Positions 11,440 to 23,137 of a stretch of 64,000 bases of DNA are shown one piece after another. Position numbers and translations under genes: made by a program. Under the pieces are notes generated by a model, which worked only from the letters and a program-made list of their open reading frames with translations, had not been told where the DNA came from and made no database searches. Origin of the DNA: Periconia sp. R9002 (lineage: Eukaryota > Ascomycota > Dothideomycetes > Pleosporales > Periconiaceae); the NCBI GenBank assembly GCA_023627715.1, contig JAMAHW010000038.1:1-64000 (forward strand), written 5' to 3'. Each line of letters begins with the position of its first letter. Position 1 is the first letter of the stretch.

Positions 11440-12916
11440 ATGCCGTTCCCTTTTATATTGCCCACAACTTCGGGCATATCCTTCACTGACTTTTTCAGCA
11501 GTAGCACTCACCCTTCACTTCCGAATTGCGCCACTACCGCTCGGGGTGTCGTTCGAGATGTTCTGAAACGATATAAACGCATCCCGCCCGCCGCACAAGC
11601 TTCGAATCTCTCCACCGTCCTCGCCGCATTACAAGACTATTTACCATATCTTTTTGCTCTTGATGCGGGCCTTAGTGGAACAAGTTGTGCGGGAGAGGAG
11701 ATTGATTTGGTCCTGGTCAAAGAGCTGGAGGTAGAATGGCGTTCGACATTAGGAGCCACATTACCTGGCCGTGAACCCTCACGCATAAAGCTAAAGAGCC
11801 TCGAAAGCGAGCTGTTCTTTACCTTGTCCACGCTTGCCTATGTTTACAGTTTACAAGGGCGGGCCCAGCTCCATACCCTCTACAATGCAACCCTCCCTTC
11901 GCCAGAGCAACGTAAAACCGCCATCAGCACCGCCATGAATCATTTCCTTGAAGCCAACGCTGTACATACCTATCTGATGAATCGATCGCATCAGTGGAAC
12001 AACCAGCCTGCTGCTGCAGACATATCAAGTCCAGTCCTTGGCGCACTGGCTGAACTGTCAATGGCAGAAGCTACTATCATTTCCGTCCTCAAAGACGATC
12101 CTTACCCAACTGTAGTGCTTGAAGAACGCAACAAGCAGAACCGAGATTGGATGTTCAAAGGCGTTGAAATACCAAAAGTGCGCGCGCATCTTTTTGCTCG
12201 ATTGTGTCTGGCGGCCTCCGAGCATGCAGCGAAAGCTCAAGGCATGCTCGGTCGCACCAAAGTAGACGAGAGTTTCTTCAAATACGTTGATGATCTTCGG
12301 AGGACGGCGAAAGCCAAGGCATGCCGGTTTCTGGGTTGCGATGCTGAGCTCGGGGGAAAGACGGGTGAAGGTATTGCGTGGCTAAGGGGTGGAAAGAAAG
12401 AACTAGGCTTCGCAGTAATTGGTGCTGATGAAGAGAAGAAATCATCCGGTCTGTTGAAATTCAAGAAAGAGTGGAAGGAGAAGAGAGAAGATAAAAAAGT
12501 CGAAAAAGGGGAGGGTTGGGGAGCTGACGCAGGCAAATTTGAGGAAGGCAGAATCATCGATATGCTGCTGAAGAAGTGGGAGAAGATGAATGATACTGTA
12601 CGTATACAACCTAATCTGCTTGCTGTTGTTCAGTCGACTGATGAGATGGGGATAGATGGGAGTGCAGCTTATCCCCCCGTCTGAGCAATTGGTAGCGACC
12701 ATGCCATCCGGACGAGATATCCACACGCCTAAACTATACATAATACCAGCACTTGAAGAGCACTCCATCATCCGCATGAGGGCTCCACCAGATCCAGGAG
12801 AAGCATTCGAGGGCGAAGAGGACGATAGTGGAGACGAGGAGCGAGAATCGAGCGCACCCGTTGGCGCTTTCCCAGGCACAAAGGGCGAGTACTCAGCGGG
12901 TACAAGTTACTACTAA
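11440..12916 (+). CDS. palC: pH-response regulator PalC (BRO1 domain)
   Basis: Two exons, 11440-12597 and 12668-12916, give 468 residues. The start MPFPFILPTTSGISFTDFF is typical of PalC and was preferred over the upstream GTG-opened frame. Residues ~1-350 form a BRO1-type helical domain, including KRYKRIPPAAQASNLSTVL, LESELFFTLSTLAYVYSLQGRAQL and HLFARLCLAASEHAAKAQGML. The 70-nt intron falls before LIPPSEQLVATMPSGRDIHTPK, and the protein ends in an acidic Asp/Glu/Ser tail and TSYY. In Aspergillus PalC bridges the plasma-membrane pH sensor PalH complex to ESCRT-III (Vps32) so that PacC is processed at alkaline pH. The same role is inferred from family membership. Length is close to known PalC proteins. 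The exact acceptor (12667) is the only frame-compatible one nearby. Confidence 0.93.
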
Positions 12917-14066
12917 GGCCCGAGAATTGTTCTGTTCAAAGCTATTTGCAGCTGTTGTTTCCTGCCGCGTTTTCCCCAGCGATATCTGATGCTGCATTTG
13001 AATAAGCAGATCGTCCATCACCTTACCTAATCAGTCCCAGAAGAAGGCTCTATGATTTGGTGTTGATCGCGCATACTCCTTCTTGTTCAGTATCTAGTCT
13101 TATCGTTCCGTCCTCGACCTTTTCCGAGGGCTCGGTTCACGGCGAGCCGTTGCGCCCCCGGTTTCTTTCTGTTACCTTTTGGGCAGGTTGATGCGAGACA
13201 GACACGCTGCTGTTCGTACTGTGCAGCACAGTTTTTGAGAGATTGATGTTCAAAGTTTCGTTTTACCTGGACGGAAATCGTTCCGCCTACTCAACTTCGC
13301 GTTATCTAGCCGTTAAATGGCAGGAACGGGTACATGTGCATGCATGTACAGTCTCAAGATGTTTATGTTTCGTGCATCTTGTATTGATAGATTGCTGAAC
13401 AAGAGCGTTCAAACACTCCGAAATCCCCGTTCCAATCTTCTCGATAGCCATCCTGGTCGCGCATGCTACTCGCTTGTTCCGACCCCAGCAATTGGCCGTA
13501 TCCGAGCTCCCATGGCTGCTGATAAGTTAGTAACAGAGTAGAGAAACAAACACGAACCCTTTGCTGATAGGATCACCCCCGCCTTTGTATCATTTGCCCA
13601 ACCTATACTTGACGCCTATCGCTGAGAGCTGCCGCGCGCTAGTCCTCTTTACATCATGCCGCGTGCGTGTAGGTTGCATGTCCTCGCGGAGGCGTTTGCA
13701 TGGAGAGCGAGGGGACTATCGACAAGGTATAGATTGTCCTATCGTCCTTTCACAGCTTCCTGGAGCAGTCTTATTTTTTTCTTCTTACCTCCTCCCATGG
13801 TACACGTGCGACCGACGTCGTCTCGTTGCCTGTCGTTGTGCTTCCACGCCTGCGAATCTTGATGCGCTGCGGCTTTCTCATCTGCAGGACAACTCCCAAT
13901 CTCTAAGCTGCACAGTACTTGTTGGCGCAATCCTAACTTCGACGTCACTTGGTGATAGTACCGTACCACCATCTCCCAGGATCAAAAAAAGACGAAGATA
14001 AGAAAGAGATAGCCATCGCGGAACATAAATAAAGGAACAAGAAACAAGAAAAAAAAACCCCCCACA
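12917..14066. other. Gene-free stretch
   Basis: About 1.15 kb between palC and the permease gene. Open frames at 13561-14001 look random, with no domain or splice logic. The A-rich leader immediately before 14067 is probably the permease 5' UTR. Confidence 0.5.
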
Positions 14067-16479
14067 ATGGCCGCCCACCGCCGCAGCGTCGCCGACGAGC
14101 CAGTGACTTCGATCCTACCCGGCGGAGACGTCCCCTACGATCCCACCGGCGGCCAGTTCAGCGCCGACGACGAAGTCCTCGCGGCCCTGGGCTACAAGAG
14201 CGAGTTCAAGCGAGAGTTTTCGCTCTTCACCACCTTCTGCGTTAGCTTTGCCGTCTTGGGGTTGCTGCCGAGTTTTGCGAGTACCTTGTACTATGGCATG
14301 GGGTATGCGGGGACGGCTGGTATGTGTCGATTTGTATCCTTCGGTGGTATCGACGACTACTACCGGGGGAATATGACGGAAACGAACTGACGAGTGTTTT
14401 CCAGGCATGACGTGGGGATGGATCATTGCCATGATTGGGATCCAGTGCGTTGCGATGAGTATGGCGGAGCTCTGCTCTTCTATGCCGACCAGGTAGGTGA
14501 ATCAGCTTGTCACTTTTCGCTGAAACCTTCACTTTCCATGGTCGCTAATGTAGTTATTGCATAGTGGAGGGTTATACTATGCGTCGGCCGTCCTCGCACC
14601 GCCGGGCTACGGACCCTTCGCAGCGTGGATCACCGGGTGGAGCAATTGGCTCGCCCAAGTCACTGCCGCGCCGTCTGGTAAGTCGATACATGATCAAACC
14701 CCATACCCAAACAAGACGAGAGAAAGAAGAAGCAGAAGAAAAGAAAAATATAACCGTGAACCAAACAGTAAACTACGGCATATCCGCCATGATCCTCGCC
14801 GCCGCCTCCATCCAAAACCCCTCCTACACACCAACAAACTACCAAACCTTCCTCCTAACCGTCTTCATCATGATCCTGCACGCGATCCTCTCCTCACTCC
14901 CGACAAAATGGCTCGCGCAAATCAACTCCGCCGGCTCAACCTTCAACTTCATCGCCCTCATCATCGTCATCATCCTCATCCCCTCCTCCACGGACCGCAC
15001 CGCGCGCGGCCTCCCACGCTTCACCCCTTCCTCCGAAGTCTGGGGCACCATCTACGAGGGCACGAGTTTCCCGCCCGGCGTGTCGGTCCTGATGAGCTTC
15101 ATTGGCGTCATTTGGACTATGAGCGGGTACGACTCGCCGTTCCATCTCGCGGAGGAGTGCTCCAACGCCAACGTCGCGTCCCCCCGCGCCATCGTGCTGA
15201 CGTCGGCGACGGGGGGGCTGTTTGGGTGGTTCCTGCAGCTCGTGGTGGCGTATACGGTCGTGGATATTGGCGCCGTGTTGGAGTCGGATTTGGGGCAGCC
15301 GTTCGCGGCGTACCTTATGCAGTGTTTGCCGCAGAAGACGGTGCTGGCGGTGCTGAGCTTGACGATTGTGGCGGGGTTTAGTATGGGGCAGGGGTGTATG
15401 ATTGCTGCGTAGGTCGTTCTTGTTTCTTTCTCTTTTTCTCTATTCGGCACTAAGGGATGTCAATTGTTGTGGTATCAAAACCCCCTTTACTCAACCCATC
15501 CTCCCTATACCCCCCAAACCAACACCAACACCCCCCTTCCATAACAAACCCCCCCCCCCCCCCCCCCCTAACTCCCCCCTCAAAACCCACCCCAACTAAC
15601 CCCCCTCCCCCCAATAGTTCCCGCGTAACCTTCGCCTACGCCCGCGACGACTGCTTCCCGCTCAGCACCTACTGGAAACGCGTGAACCCCACCACCCTCA
15701 CCCCCGTCAACGCCGTTTGGTTCAACTGCTTCATCGGCATCCTCTGCCTGCTCCTCATCTTCGGCGGCACGCTCGCGGTAGGCGCGCTCTTCAGCATCGG
15801 CGCCATCGCCGCCTTCGTCGCCTTCACCACCCCCATCTTCATCCGCGTCTTCTTCGTGGGCGCGCGGTTCCGCGCGGGGCCGTGGAGTCTCGGACGGTGG
15901 AGCGTGCCGGTCGGGAGTGTGGCGTGTGCGTTTGTGCTGCTCATGGTGCCTATTCTTTGCTTCCCTAGCGTTACGGGGGAGGAATTGACGTACGTGTTCC
16001 CCCTTTCTTTTTCCTTCCCTTTCCAAGTAGCATCCATCCCCCTTCCCACTTCTTCCTCGCGCAGAGACATGAACGATGAAGTCCCTCATACCCAACTCAA
16101 CCGTCCCATGGCCTCGGACGTTACTCCAAATTTTTCACTGCGTCGATACCGCGAGTAACTCAAAATACTCTACGAATAACTCACTTTTACTGTTTCTGAG
16201 CTAACAAAACAAAAAAACAGCCCCCAAACAATGAACTACACCGCCGTCGTCTACGGCGGTCCCATGCTCCTCGTGACGCTCTGGTGGTTCGTCTCCGCGC
16301 GGACGTGGTTTAAAGGTCCTAAAGTGAACATCGAGCATTTGATGTTGGGGCAAGAGGGGAGTGTTGTCGAGGGCGTTGCGGATGGTGAGGGTGAAGACAA
16401 GGGTGGTAAGGGGAAGGGTGGGAGTGGAAGTGGTGGGAGTGTGGATAAGGTGTTGCTTGATGGGGAGGGGAAGGTGTGA
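14067..16479 (+). CDS. APC-superfamily amino acid/GABA/polyamine-type permease
   Basis: Six exons: 14067-14319, 14405-14492, 14565-14677, 14769-15408, 15618-15989 and 16221-16479, totalling 574 residues. Every join keeps the frame and restores permease motifs: MTWGWIIAMIGIQ, SSMPTSGGLYYASAVLAPP, WITGWSNWLAQVTAAPSVNYG, MSGYDSPFHLAEECSNAN, ASRVTFAYARDD and EELTPQTMNYTAVVYGGPML. This is the fungal APC branch containing the Uga4 GABA permease, Tpo5 polyamine exporter and Hnm1 choline transporter; about 12 membrane helices are visible. The substrate cannot be assigned. The N-terminus (~60 residues) and the Gly/Lys/Glu-rich C-terminus (GKGKGGSGSGGS) are cytosolic. The fourth intron (209 nt) contains a 20-base C homopolymer, so its length may be unreliable in the assembly. 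The last intron (231 nt) is unusually long. Confidence 0.9.
15549..15568. repeat. C20 homopolymer inside permease intron 4
   Basis: Twenty consecutive C bases embedded in a generally C-rich intron (15409-15617). Such tracts are prone to length error in sequencing and polymerase slippage in the cell. Confidence 0.9.
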
Positions 16480-16945
16480 GTTTGTATGTGGAAGGGGGTT
16501 AAGGGGTGATTGGGAAGAGGGGAAGGGGGAGGGTTTGTGTGGTGGGGAGATGGATGGGGAGGAGGTATGGGGGATGGGGGTGTTTATGTGTTATGATTTT
16601 TGAGAGAGAAAGGGGACAGCAATCTAACGAATGGATATTTTTTCAATCTTCGCGTCACCTCACATGTCAAATGGTGGAAAAAGCTTGGGTGTAAACTTAC
16701 CTCCTTAGATATCTGGGGAATGACCTATCTTCTTGATCATCAACGCTCTACAGTCGCACACTCGACAACTCAATCATACACCGCACGCCAATCCAAAAAC
16801 TTGAAATTCGACGTTAAACACGGCACCGTTGAAACATCGGGCACTCGACTCTTTGCATTGAACCTGCAACACAACTATCTATCTATATACCCATTTCTAC
16901 TTCTTTAATCGAGCAAGCGGGGAGGGCGGGCAACATCAACCTCCA
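16480..16945. other. Intergenic region between convergent genes
   Basis: The 3' flanks of the permease (plus) and the SH3BGR-like gene (minus) converge here. It is G-rich at first (16480-16600), then AT-richer. No gene was recognised. Confidence 0.5.
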
Positions 16946-17992
16946 TTAATCCTCGACACTCTCCCCTGCTTTGGCTGCGTCTGCAGCGCTCTGATCCTGC
17001 GTCTTTTCAACCTCTTTCTTCTTGTCTTCCTCCGTCTTCTCCTTTTCTACTTCTTTGTCACCATTGTCTTTCTGTTCCTTGCTTTCCTTGTCCTCGGTGG
17101 CTTTTTCGTCGTCGACATTCTTTACTTCCTCTTTGGGTGCGGTGTCAGCTTTGGCTTCGGAAGGTTCTGTCGAAGCGGATGGTTTGGCATCAGCGCTGGA
17201 TGATGATGCGGCAGGTGCAGCTGCGGAGTCAGAGGGTGTAGATTCCGATTCTGTGGTTGCGGTCGTGGTGGACGGGTTTGGTGTAGCAGGGAGAGGGACT
17301 GCACGCGGTGAGAGGATGCCGCTCGAGTCTGCCTTGGAAGCTTCCTTTTCCGCAGACGTAGAGGTCGTCGGGGTTCCTTTCGTCGGCGTTGAAACCGACG
17401 GCGAGTTGACTTTTTCGGAGAGCAAGGGGTTCGTTGTGGAGATCTTGGTGGGCGGAGCTTTCTTGGACGCCGCGACCTTTGCGGCTTCGGCCCCGAGCTG
17501 ACGGATGGCGAGATTCTGTTCCGAAGTGGCACTTGGTGTGTCTTCTTTGGGAAGAGCGGCGGCAGCGGCGGAGGTAGCGGGTTTCGAGGGTGCGGGTGCA
17601 GCTGCGGGTGCGGCCGTAACACCTAGAGCTTCCTTGAGTTCGTCGTACTCGTTCCATTCTTCCACTTGCTCGAGATCCTGGTTGTCGCGTTTGTCCGTTA
17701 GCCTTTCGCACGTCTGTCTGTCTGTGCACAGTTCAGGCCGAGGGGGAAGCTATACCGCGATCACGTAACCCTCCTTCACTAGAAGGGGCAGCTTCTTCCC
17801 CTTCGCCCTGCGGCCATAGAGCTTCCTCGCCAGGTCATCTGTTGCTGTGTCGACGCCTTTGAAGGGAATCTTGTTCGCCTTCAATATGGTCTCGATGCGG
17901 GATGTGGCTGTGATGATGTGGGACGAGCCGGCGGTGAGGGACGTGAAGAGGTACAAGGTCGGGTCGTTATCGTAGACGGCGAGTTCGGCCAT
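16946..17992 (-). CDS. SH3BGR-like thioredoxin-fold protein with long disordered tail
   Basis: Two exons, 17992-17756 and 17677-16946, encode 322 residues. The 78-nt intron has a GTATAG donor and a GCTAAC branch site, and joins KEGYVIA to DLEQVEEWNEYDELKEALG. The first ~100 residues are a small alpha/beta domain (TLYLFTSLTAGSSHIITATSR, ILKANKIPFKGVDTATDD, RRAKGKKLPLLVKEGYVIA, EEWNEYDELK) of the glutaredoxin-related SH3BGR/fungal thioredoxin-like family. No CxxC redox pair is present, so a classical oxidoreductase activity is unlikely. Residues ~105-322 are Ala/Ser/Thr/Pro-rich and then Lys/Glu/Asp-rich, predicted disordered and highly charged. Known members are small adaptor-like proteins; function here is unknown. 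Confidence 0.85.
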
Positions 17993-18463
17993 AGCTTCTA
18001 TAGGTAGTGGGGTCGAAAAGTACCGTGACGTCGGTGCTGGTGGAGTGATGGCAGCAGAATGGAAGCGATGGCCAGTGGGGAGATCAAAGTCACTTCACGC
18101 GTTTGGGTGAACAATTGAGTAAATGCAAGAGTGCTTCTTTGGAAGCTCGAATCAATGTACGTGGTGCTGATGTTTGGAGACAGGAGAGTGAGGTGGGGTC
18201 GCTGAATCGTCGCGTGTCCAGGCCTGTCTGAGACTCGACTCATGCAGGGCACTGAATAGTGTCTGGCCTTAGCTCCTTAACCCTTGTTTCTCTATCAAAG
18301 ACCTTCACGGCGGCACAAGCACAAAGCAATTTGTTCTAATTTGTGAAACCATCATATTGTGTGATTGAACTCGTCAAAACGTGACAGCATTAATCATGTG
18401 TTGCTGAGCGAGCGTAAATTATAGATTAACTACATCCACCTCTTCAAGAGCTTGGTGGCCCCA
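17993..18463. other. Gene-free stretch
   Basis: Promoter side of the SH3BGR-like gene and 3' flank of the bZIP gene, both on the minus strand. Nothing else was recognised. Confidence 0.5.
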
Positions 18464-20033
18464 TTAAGATGCAATCAAATTCGCCGTGCCATTCCCTACG
18501 TTGGTCTTTGCTGCAAAAACAGCCATCAACGCATCTCGAACTTCGAATTCTTCGAGTACAGCGCCAAAGCTACAACGCCAGTGTTAGATCAATGTCTTTG
18601 CCGAGAGGAAAGGTGGGAGGCGCTTACCCGTAGCATCTGACCTTAGCAACGAGGTCACCCTTAATCAGCTCGATATCCTCTTTCCCCAGCTGTGCAAACT
18701 TGGGATCCTGGAGAACCATCACCCATGCCATGATGGGCGTGATCTCGCCGTCCAGTGGGAGTCGGTTGCTGAGATCCAGCAGCTTCATTAGATCCGGCAT
18801 CGCAATGTCGGGCATCTGATGCGGATAGTCTTCGTGCGGGCACTTCGCAATGTGAGACTCGGGCGGAGCTGTCGCCATCAACGCGTGTCCGCTAATCGTC
18901 TCGTCATCGTCGTGCGCCCGCACCATTAGAAATTGCATGTGGTCCATGCAGGGTCGCTCAAGACTGTATCGCCGGGACAGTCAGAAACAGACTCGTTGTT
19001 TTAAGCTAAAGAATTATGTAAAACATACGATAGGTGCAAATGGAATTAAGTAAGGAGGGACGGAATGGAAACGAAAAGAACAAAAGGAAAAGTATTATTG
19101 CTGGGGTGGAGGAGAGAGATAGGGCGTGCGATCGTACGTTAAAACGAAGTCAATCCCGATTTGATCGTAGTCAAGCCCGTTCGGTGGCGCGCCGTGTTGC
19201 GGTTGCTGTTGTTGATGGACGGTCCCGTGGTCCTGAGAAAGAGATCCGCGGTGATGCATGTTGGGTGGGGAGGTAAATCCTGTCGAGTTGGTGCGGGCTC
19301 CATATCCACCTGATACGCTTCCGGACGTGCTGTCGCCGTACGAACTTCCAAAATTTTGCAGCTGGGGCGGCGTGGAGAATTCATAGGTGATTCCGTGAGC
19401 GGTAAGAAGCTCCTTCAGGCGTCGATTCTCTTCCGCAAATGCGTCACGCTCTTTGGAGACGCCAGTGAAGGTTTCTTTTAGGCGAAGGACTTCTTGTTCG
19501 AGGGCTTTGATATACATTTCCTTTCGCTCACGATGAGTTCTTGATTCGAGTCAGCATTGTAACTTGAGAGAAAAAGTAAACGTGGCCCGCATACCTCTGC
19601 GCCTGGCGGTTAAGCTCTTGTCGACGTGTCAAGGCCGGCTTGCTGTCGGGTTTGGGTCCTCTCTTTTTGGGGGGTTGTCCATCTGGTACGTTGAGCATAA
19701 AGATCCATCGAAGGTGAAGGTGAGTTGGTAGCTACCTCTAGTTGTTTTCTTCTCGGTGAGGCTCTTGAAGAAAGTGAAATTTGTTAACGGGCTTTTGGAG
19801 TCAGAGTTGCTGCCTATTGATTGCCATTGCCCTTTGCTCTCCATCTCCGACGCGAAACCAGCCGCGCTACCTCTCCGACTGCCCGCGGCTTCGGAAGCCA
19901 CTGAGAAACATTCCGAAGCTCGACGGGAGACAGGCGAAGGGTACTCGACGACGGGCGCGCCGGTAGGAGGGAACGTGGGCGCCATAGTCAGCACACCCGC
20001 ATCGGACCAAGACATGTAACGATTATGCGACAT
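18464..20033 (-). CDS. bZIP transcription factor, Yap-like basic region
   Basis: Five exons on the minus strand: 20033-19736, 19682-19595, 19539-19138, 18963-18628 and 18569-18464, total 409 residues. The joins restore KKTTRDGQPPKKRGPKP, NRQAQRTHRERKEMYIK, GIDFVLTLERPCMDHM and KVRCYGFGAVLEEFEV. Residues ~120-136 carry the basic region (LNRQAQRTHRERKE, comparable with the Yap-family NRAAQRAFRERKE), followed by a short zipper (YIKALEQEVLRLKETF). The middle is Ser/Gly/Gln-rich. The C-terminal ~140 residues are a conserved fungal extension beginning LERPCMDHMQFL and containing Cys/His (IAKCPHEDYPHQ). It is nuclear by family; targets are unknown. Alternative starts lie at 20015 and 19985. Introns are 53, 55, 174 and 58 nt. 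Confidence 0.88.
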
Positions 20034-22008
20034 AACGAGACTAATTCGGGTAGAAGAGAAGAAAAGCTGTTCCAAACAGTGAAGAATCGAAAGGAAATTA
20101 AGGCAAAAAGAAATGAAAAGAAATTACAATAAGTGTATGGATTGTGAAGGGGAGCTTTGACATTTGATGTGAATAGGCGATGCATAGTGAGGTATATGTA
20201 TTCCCCCAGCTGCTAGGGCTTGGGGCCAGGCATGAGAGTCGACATCAATGCGACGATGTCAACGTTCGGTAGACAGGTGTGCCGTGAGTAGTAGGCGCGA
20301 GAGCATTGAGCTTGACCTGACAAGGCTACCGACGAGACTCGTGCTGTCTCTGCGGAGTACTTTTGGACGTGCGACCCATTTGAGGGTGCCAACAGACCAA
20401 TAGCAGCAGAGGGAGAAAAAACCCAAGGGGGATAGGGAGCAGACCATGGCTGTTGCCAGGCAAAGATAAAACGGATGCGACTTCAAACACAAGGCAATTC
20501 AAGCGTACAGAAATGCCAAGGAACGAGAGCTGGCCCACTTACCAGCACTATTCGGAAACTTGACATCCCCCACCGAGGGTGATGGCGATTGAGACATGTT
20601 GGCAACTTATGCAAAGGGCATTGAGCAACTGATTTTCGTTGAGTCGACGCCGCAGTATCCGGCGAGGCAGGAGGGTCTCTACTGCGCAGGAGTGTCAGTC
20701 TTGGGTGGACAGGCGTGGAAAAAAGTTGCGGCGGAGCAGACAAGTTACAGAGCAGACCAAAAGACTCACGCGCAGGTCCAGGGCGGGAGAATACTAGCAC
20801 GCACCTCAACTTTATTCAGGCTGCGTGTCTGTGCGCGCAGAAAAGAGGAAGCTGAGGCTGCGAATGGTGTGGGTGGTGATGGTGGTCTACGGGGACGATG
20901 AGTGGTGAGGAGGTGCAATTGAGACAAGGTGGGACTTTGCACGTCGCAGGCTACTGTTCACCACCAAACAAACGACGAATAGTTAGCGGGCAGTAGCCAG
21001 CAGACGGCCCTCTCTAACGCTCCAGAGAGACTGTTTAAACATTTGCTCAACCGCCACTGGGCCGAGCCATCACTAACAAAAGAACGGCGCTGTCGACAGT
21101 CCCCAAATGCGCTAAAACGAAATGCGAGATGCGATATGCGAACAAGCCCACCATTCCGCACAGCCCCCAGGCCGCGGCTGACCATTTGGAATTCTGCGAC
21201 ATCAGCTCGCAGCCGGCTGGCCAGTTCATGGCATCAGATGCTAGCATCTAGTCCACGGGCTTATGTAAGAATGTATTCATCGACATGAATTGGGAGGCTC
21301 TGCGGGTGAGGCTAGGCAGCTAGGAATCGGTCCATGGGACAAGAACCAGCCAGAGAATTGTTCCGCACATGCATGCATATGGCCCGTGATATCCGCTGCG
21401 GGAACCTGCGGATCAACATCTTTGCTCAGAATGAACGGTCCAGATCTCTTCATGGCCAGGCAACGTTGGCAGACGTTCCTCTGATCCGCAGTCACCGCAA
21501 AGACTCTGCTCATGTGACACGTCCCGTTTTCTACCATCCAATCAATATTTTGGGTTGTTTTTTCTCTCGAGGAAATAGGATTGGTCTTACCAAACGCCTC
21601 GAAAATACGCGCGTCGTGCTCTGATAAGTTAGTCCTAAACTCGTAACTGTTATCAGTAACCATGGAGGGAATCACTTCGCTGATGCTGCAGCGATAGTCA
21701 TAGTCGGTGGTTTATACCAGACCAAATATCACATGCACGGGGTACTTGGGCAGTTCACAATACGACAGTAGGCCATAGGGAAAATCCGGAGACACTCGTC
21801 ATCACAAATGATTTGGAAGCCAAGCTCACTCACTCCGCACAAGACTCTAATTATAGTCGAGATCTTCATTTGTAATTTTGCGACGAGACATATGTACTGT
21901 GCATATTCTTCCCGGGGAAGATCATGGTCCGTTTCTATACCATCTAACGGCCCGTACGTAGCCCCCCGCATATCAGTACGCATTATGCGTCGACTCTGTT
22001 TCACATGA
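20034..22008. other. Gene-poor stretch with possible coding relics
   Basis: Upstream region of the bZIP gene and 3' flank of the reductase gene. On the minus strand, 21700-21277 has a segment that could be spliced exons: a CTGCAG acceptor, residues like ISEVIPSMVTDNSYEFRTN, a GTAAGA donor, then a Cys-containing block NVCQRCLAMKRSGPF. A frame at 22004-21729 lies just upstream of it. No family was recognised and no complete gene could be built. It may be a small unknown gene, a relic or chance. Confidence 0.35.
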
Positions 22009-23137
22009 TCATTGGGGCTTGTTCTGGAGAATGTCCTCGATCTCCTTCATGACGTCGTCGGTAAGCTTGGGCAACAACTGCAGAGCTTTGCAGTTGTCAT
22101 GGACTTGCTCAGGCTTGGATGCTCCGAGAATGACGGTGCTTACGTTGGGGCTATATGCAGTCAGCATCGCTGTATAGAAAGAAGGAAAGAATTTAAGACT
22201 CACTTCTTCGCGCACCACGCGAGCGCCAATTGAGTGGTGTTTGCACCCAGCCTCTCCGCGATGGGGCCGAGCTTCCGTACCTTCTCCAACTTCGCCTGAC
22301 CTTCCTCGGATTTGAGCTTCTCAGCGGAATCCTTGAAGAACGCCTTGTTTGTCGCGAAGCGGGAATCCTCGGGAATGCCCTTGTCGTACTTGCCGGTCAA
22401 TATCCCTGAAGCCAGAGGACTCCAGATGGTGCTGCCCATGCCCTTCTCCCAGCAAGGAGCATACTCCTTCTCGAACCTTTCGCGGTGGAAGGCGTTGTAT
22501 TGCGGCTGCTCAACCACTGGCGCGATCAAGTTGTACTTCTCTGCGATTTCGTGGGCTTGTAGTATTTGTTCGGCGCTCCACTCGGAAGTACCCCAGTAGT
22601 ACGCAAGGTTCATGTGGATTGCTTGAGTGAAAGCCTCGACAATCTCCTTCATCGGTATCCTTGGCTTGTTAGCTCTCTACCACACAACTTTACGAATGGG
22701 CCGACCTACTCGGGATCGTAGCGATGTGCGAAGACAACGTCAACATATGAGTGCTGCAGACGACCAAGGGAGCTCTTGAGGCCCTCGATGATGTGCTTCT
22801 TGCTCAACCCTCTGGTGTTTGGCTCTTTACGGCCCGTTCCAAAGTATACCTTGGTGGACAAAACGTATTCGTCTCGTGGCCAGGCAAGCTCCTTGAAAGC
22901 ATTTCCCATCTCCACCTCGCACTCGCCCTGAGCATATGTCTCGGCGGTATCGAAGAAGTTGACGCCATAGGACCAGGCAGTCTCCATGCATTCCTTCACA
23001 ATGTTGCCCTTCTGTGTCCCGCCGTAGGTGAGCCATCCACCGAGGGAGAAGACGGAGACTTTGAGGCCAGCAAGTTTCGGTCCGAGAGGACGGAACTGCA
23101 TGTCCTTAGGGTCAAACTTGGATTCGACGTAAGGCAT
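22009..23137 (-). CDS. Aldo-keto reductase, Kv-channel beta-subunit (AKR6) type
   Basis: Three exons: 23137-22710, 22659-22204 and 22150-22009, total 341 residues; introns are 50 and 53 nt. The joins restore [16 protein letters not shown] and [23 protein letters not shown]. The catalytic tetrad of the AKR fold is visible: D63 and Y68 in [13 protein letters not shown]96 in VLSTKVYFG and H138 in VVFAHRYDP. The cofactor-binding end of the barrel contains [10 protein letters not shown]. Sequence style ([40 protein letters not shown]) matches AKR6/YghZ-like and Kv-beta proteins, NADPH-dependent carbonyl reductases of the cytosol. The fungal physiological substrate is unknown. The first acceptor is AAG rather than YAG, but it alone preserves the conserved PEIP junction. 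Confidence 0.92.

Noticed and set aside
13561..14001. 146-codon frame upstream of the permease
   Set aside because: Cys/Ser-rich random-looking translation, no signal peptide or family, and overlapped by other frames.
15580..16095. 171-codon minus-strand frame over the permease
   Set aside because: Arg/Glu/Ala-rich antisense shadow of a GC-rich coding exon.
17122..17622. Arg/Pro-rich minus-strand frame in the SH3BGR-like gene
   Set aside because: Out-of-frame shadow of the low-complexity tail of the true gene.
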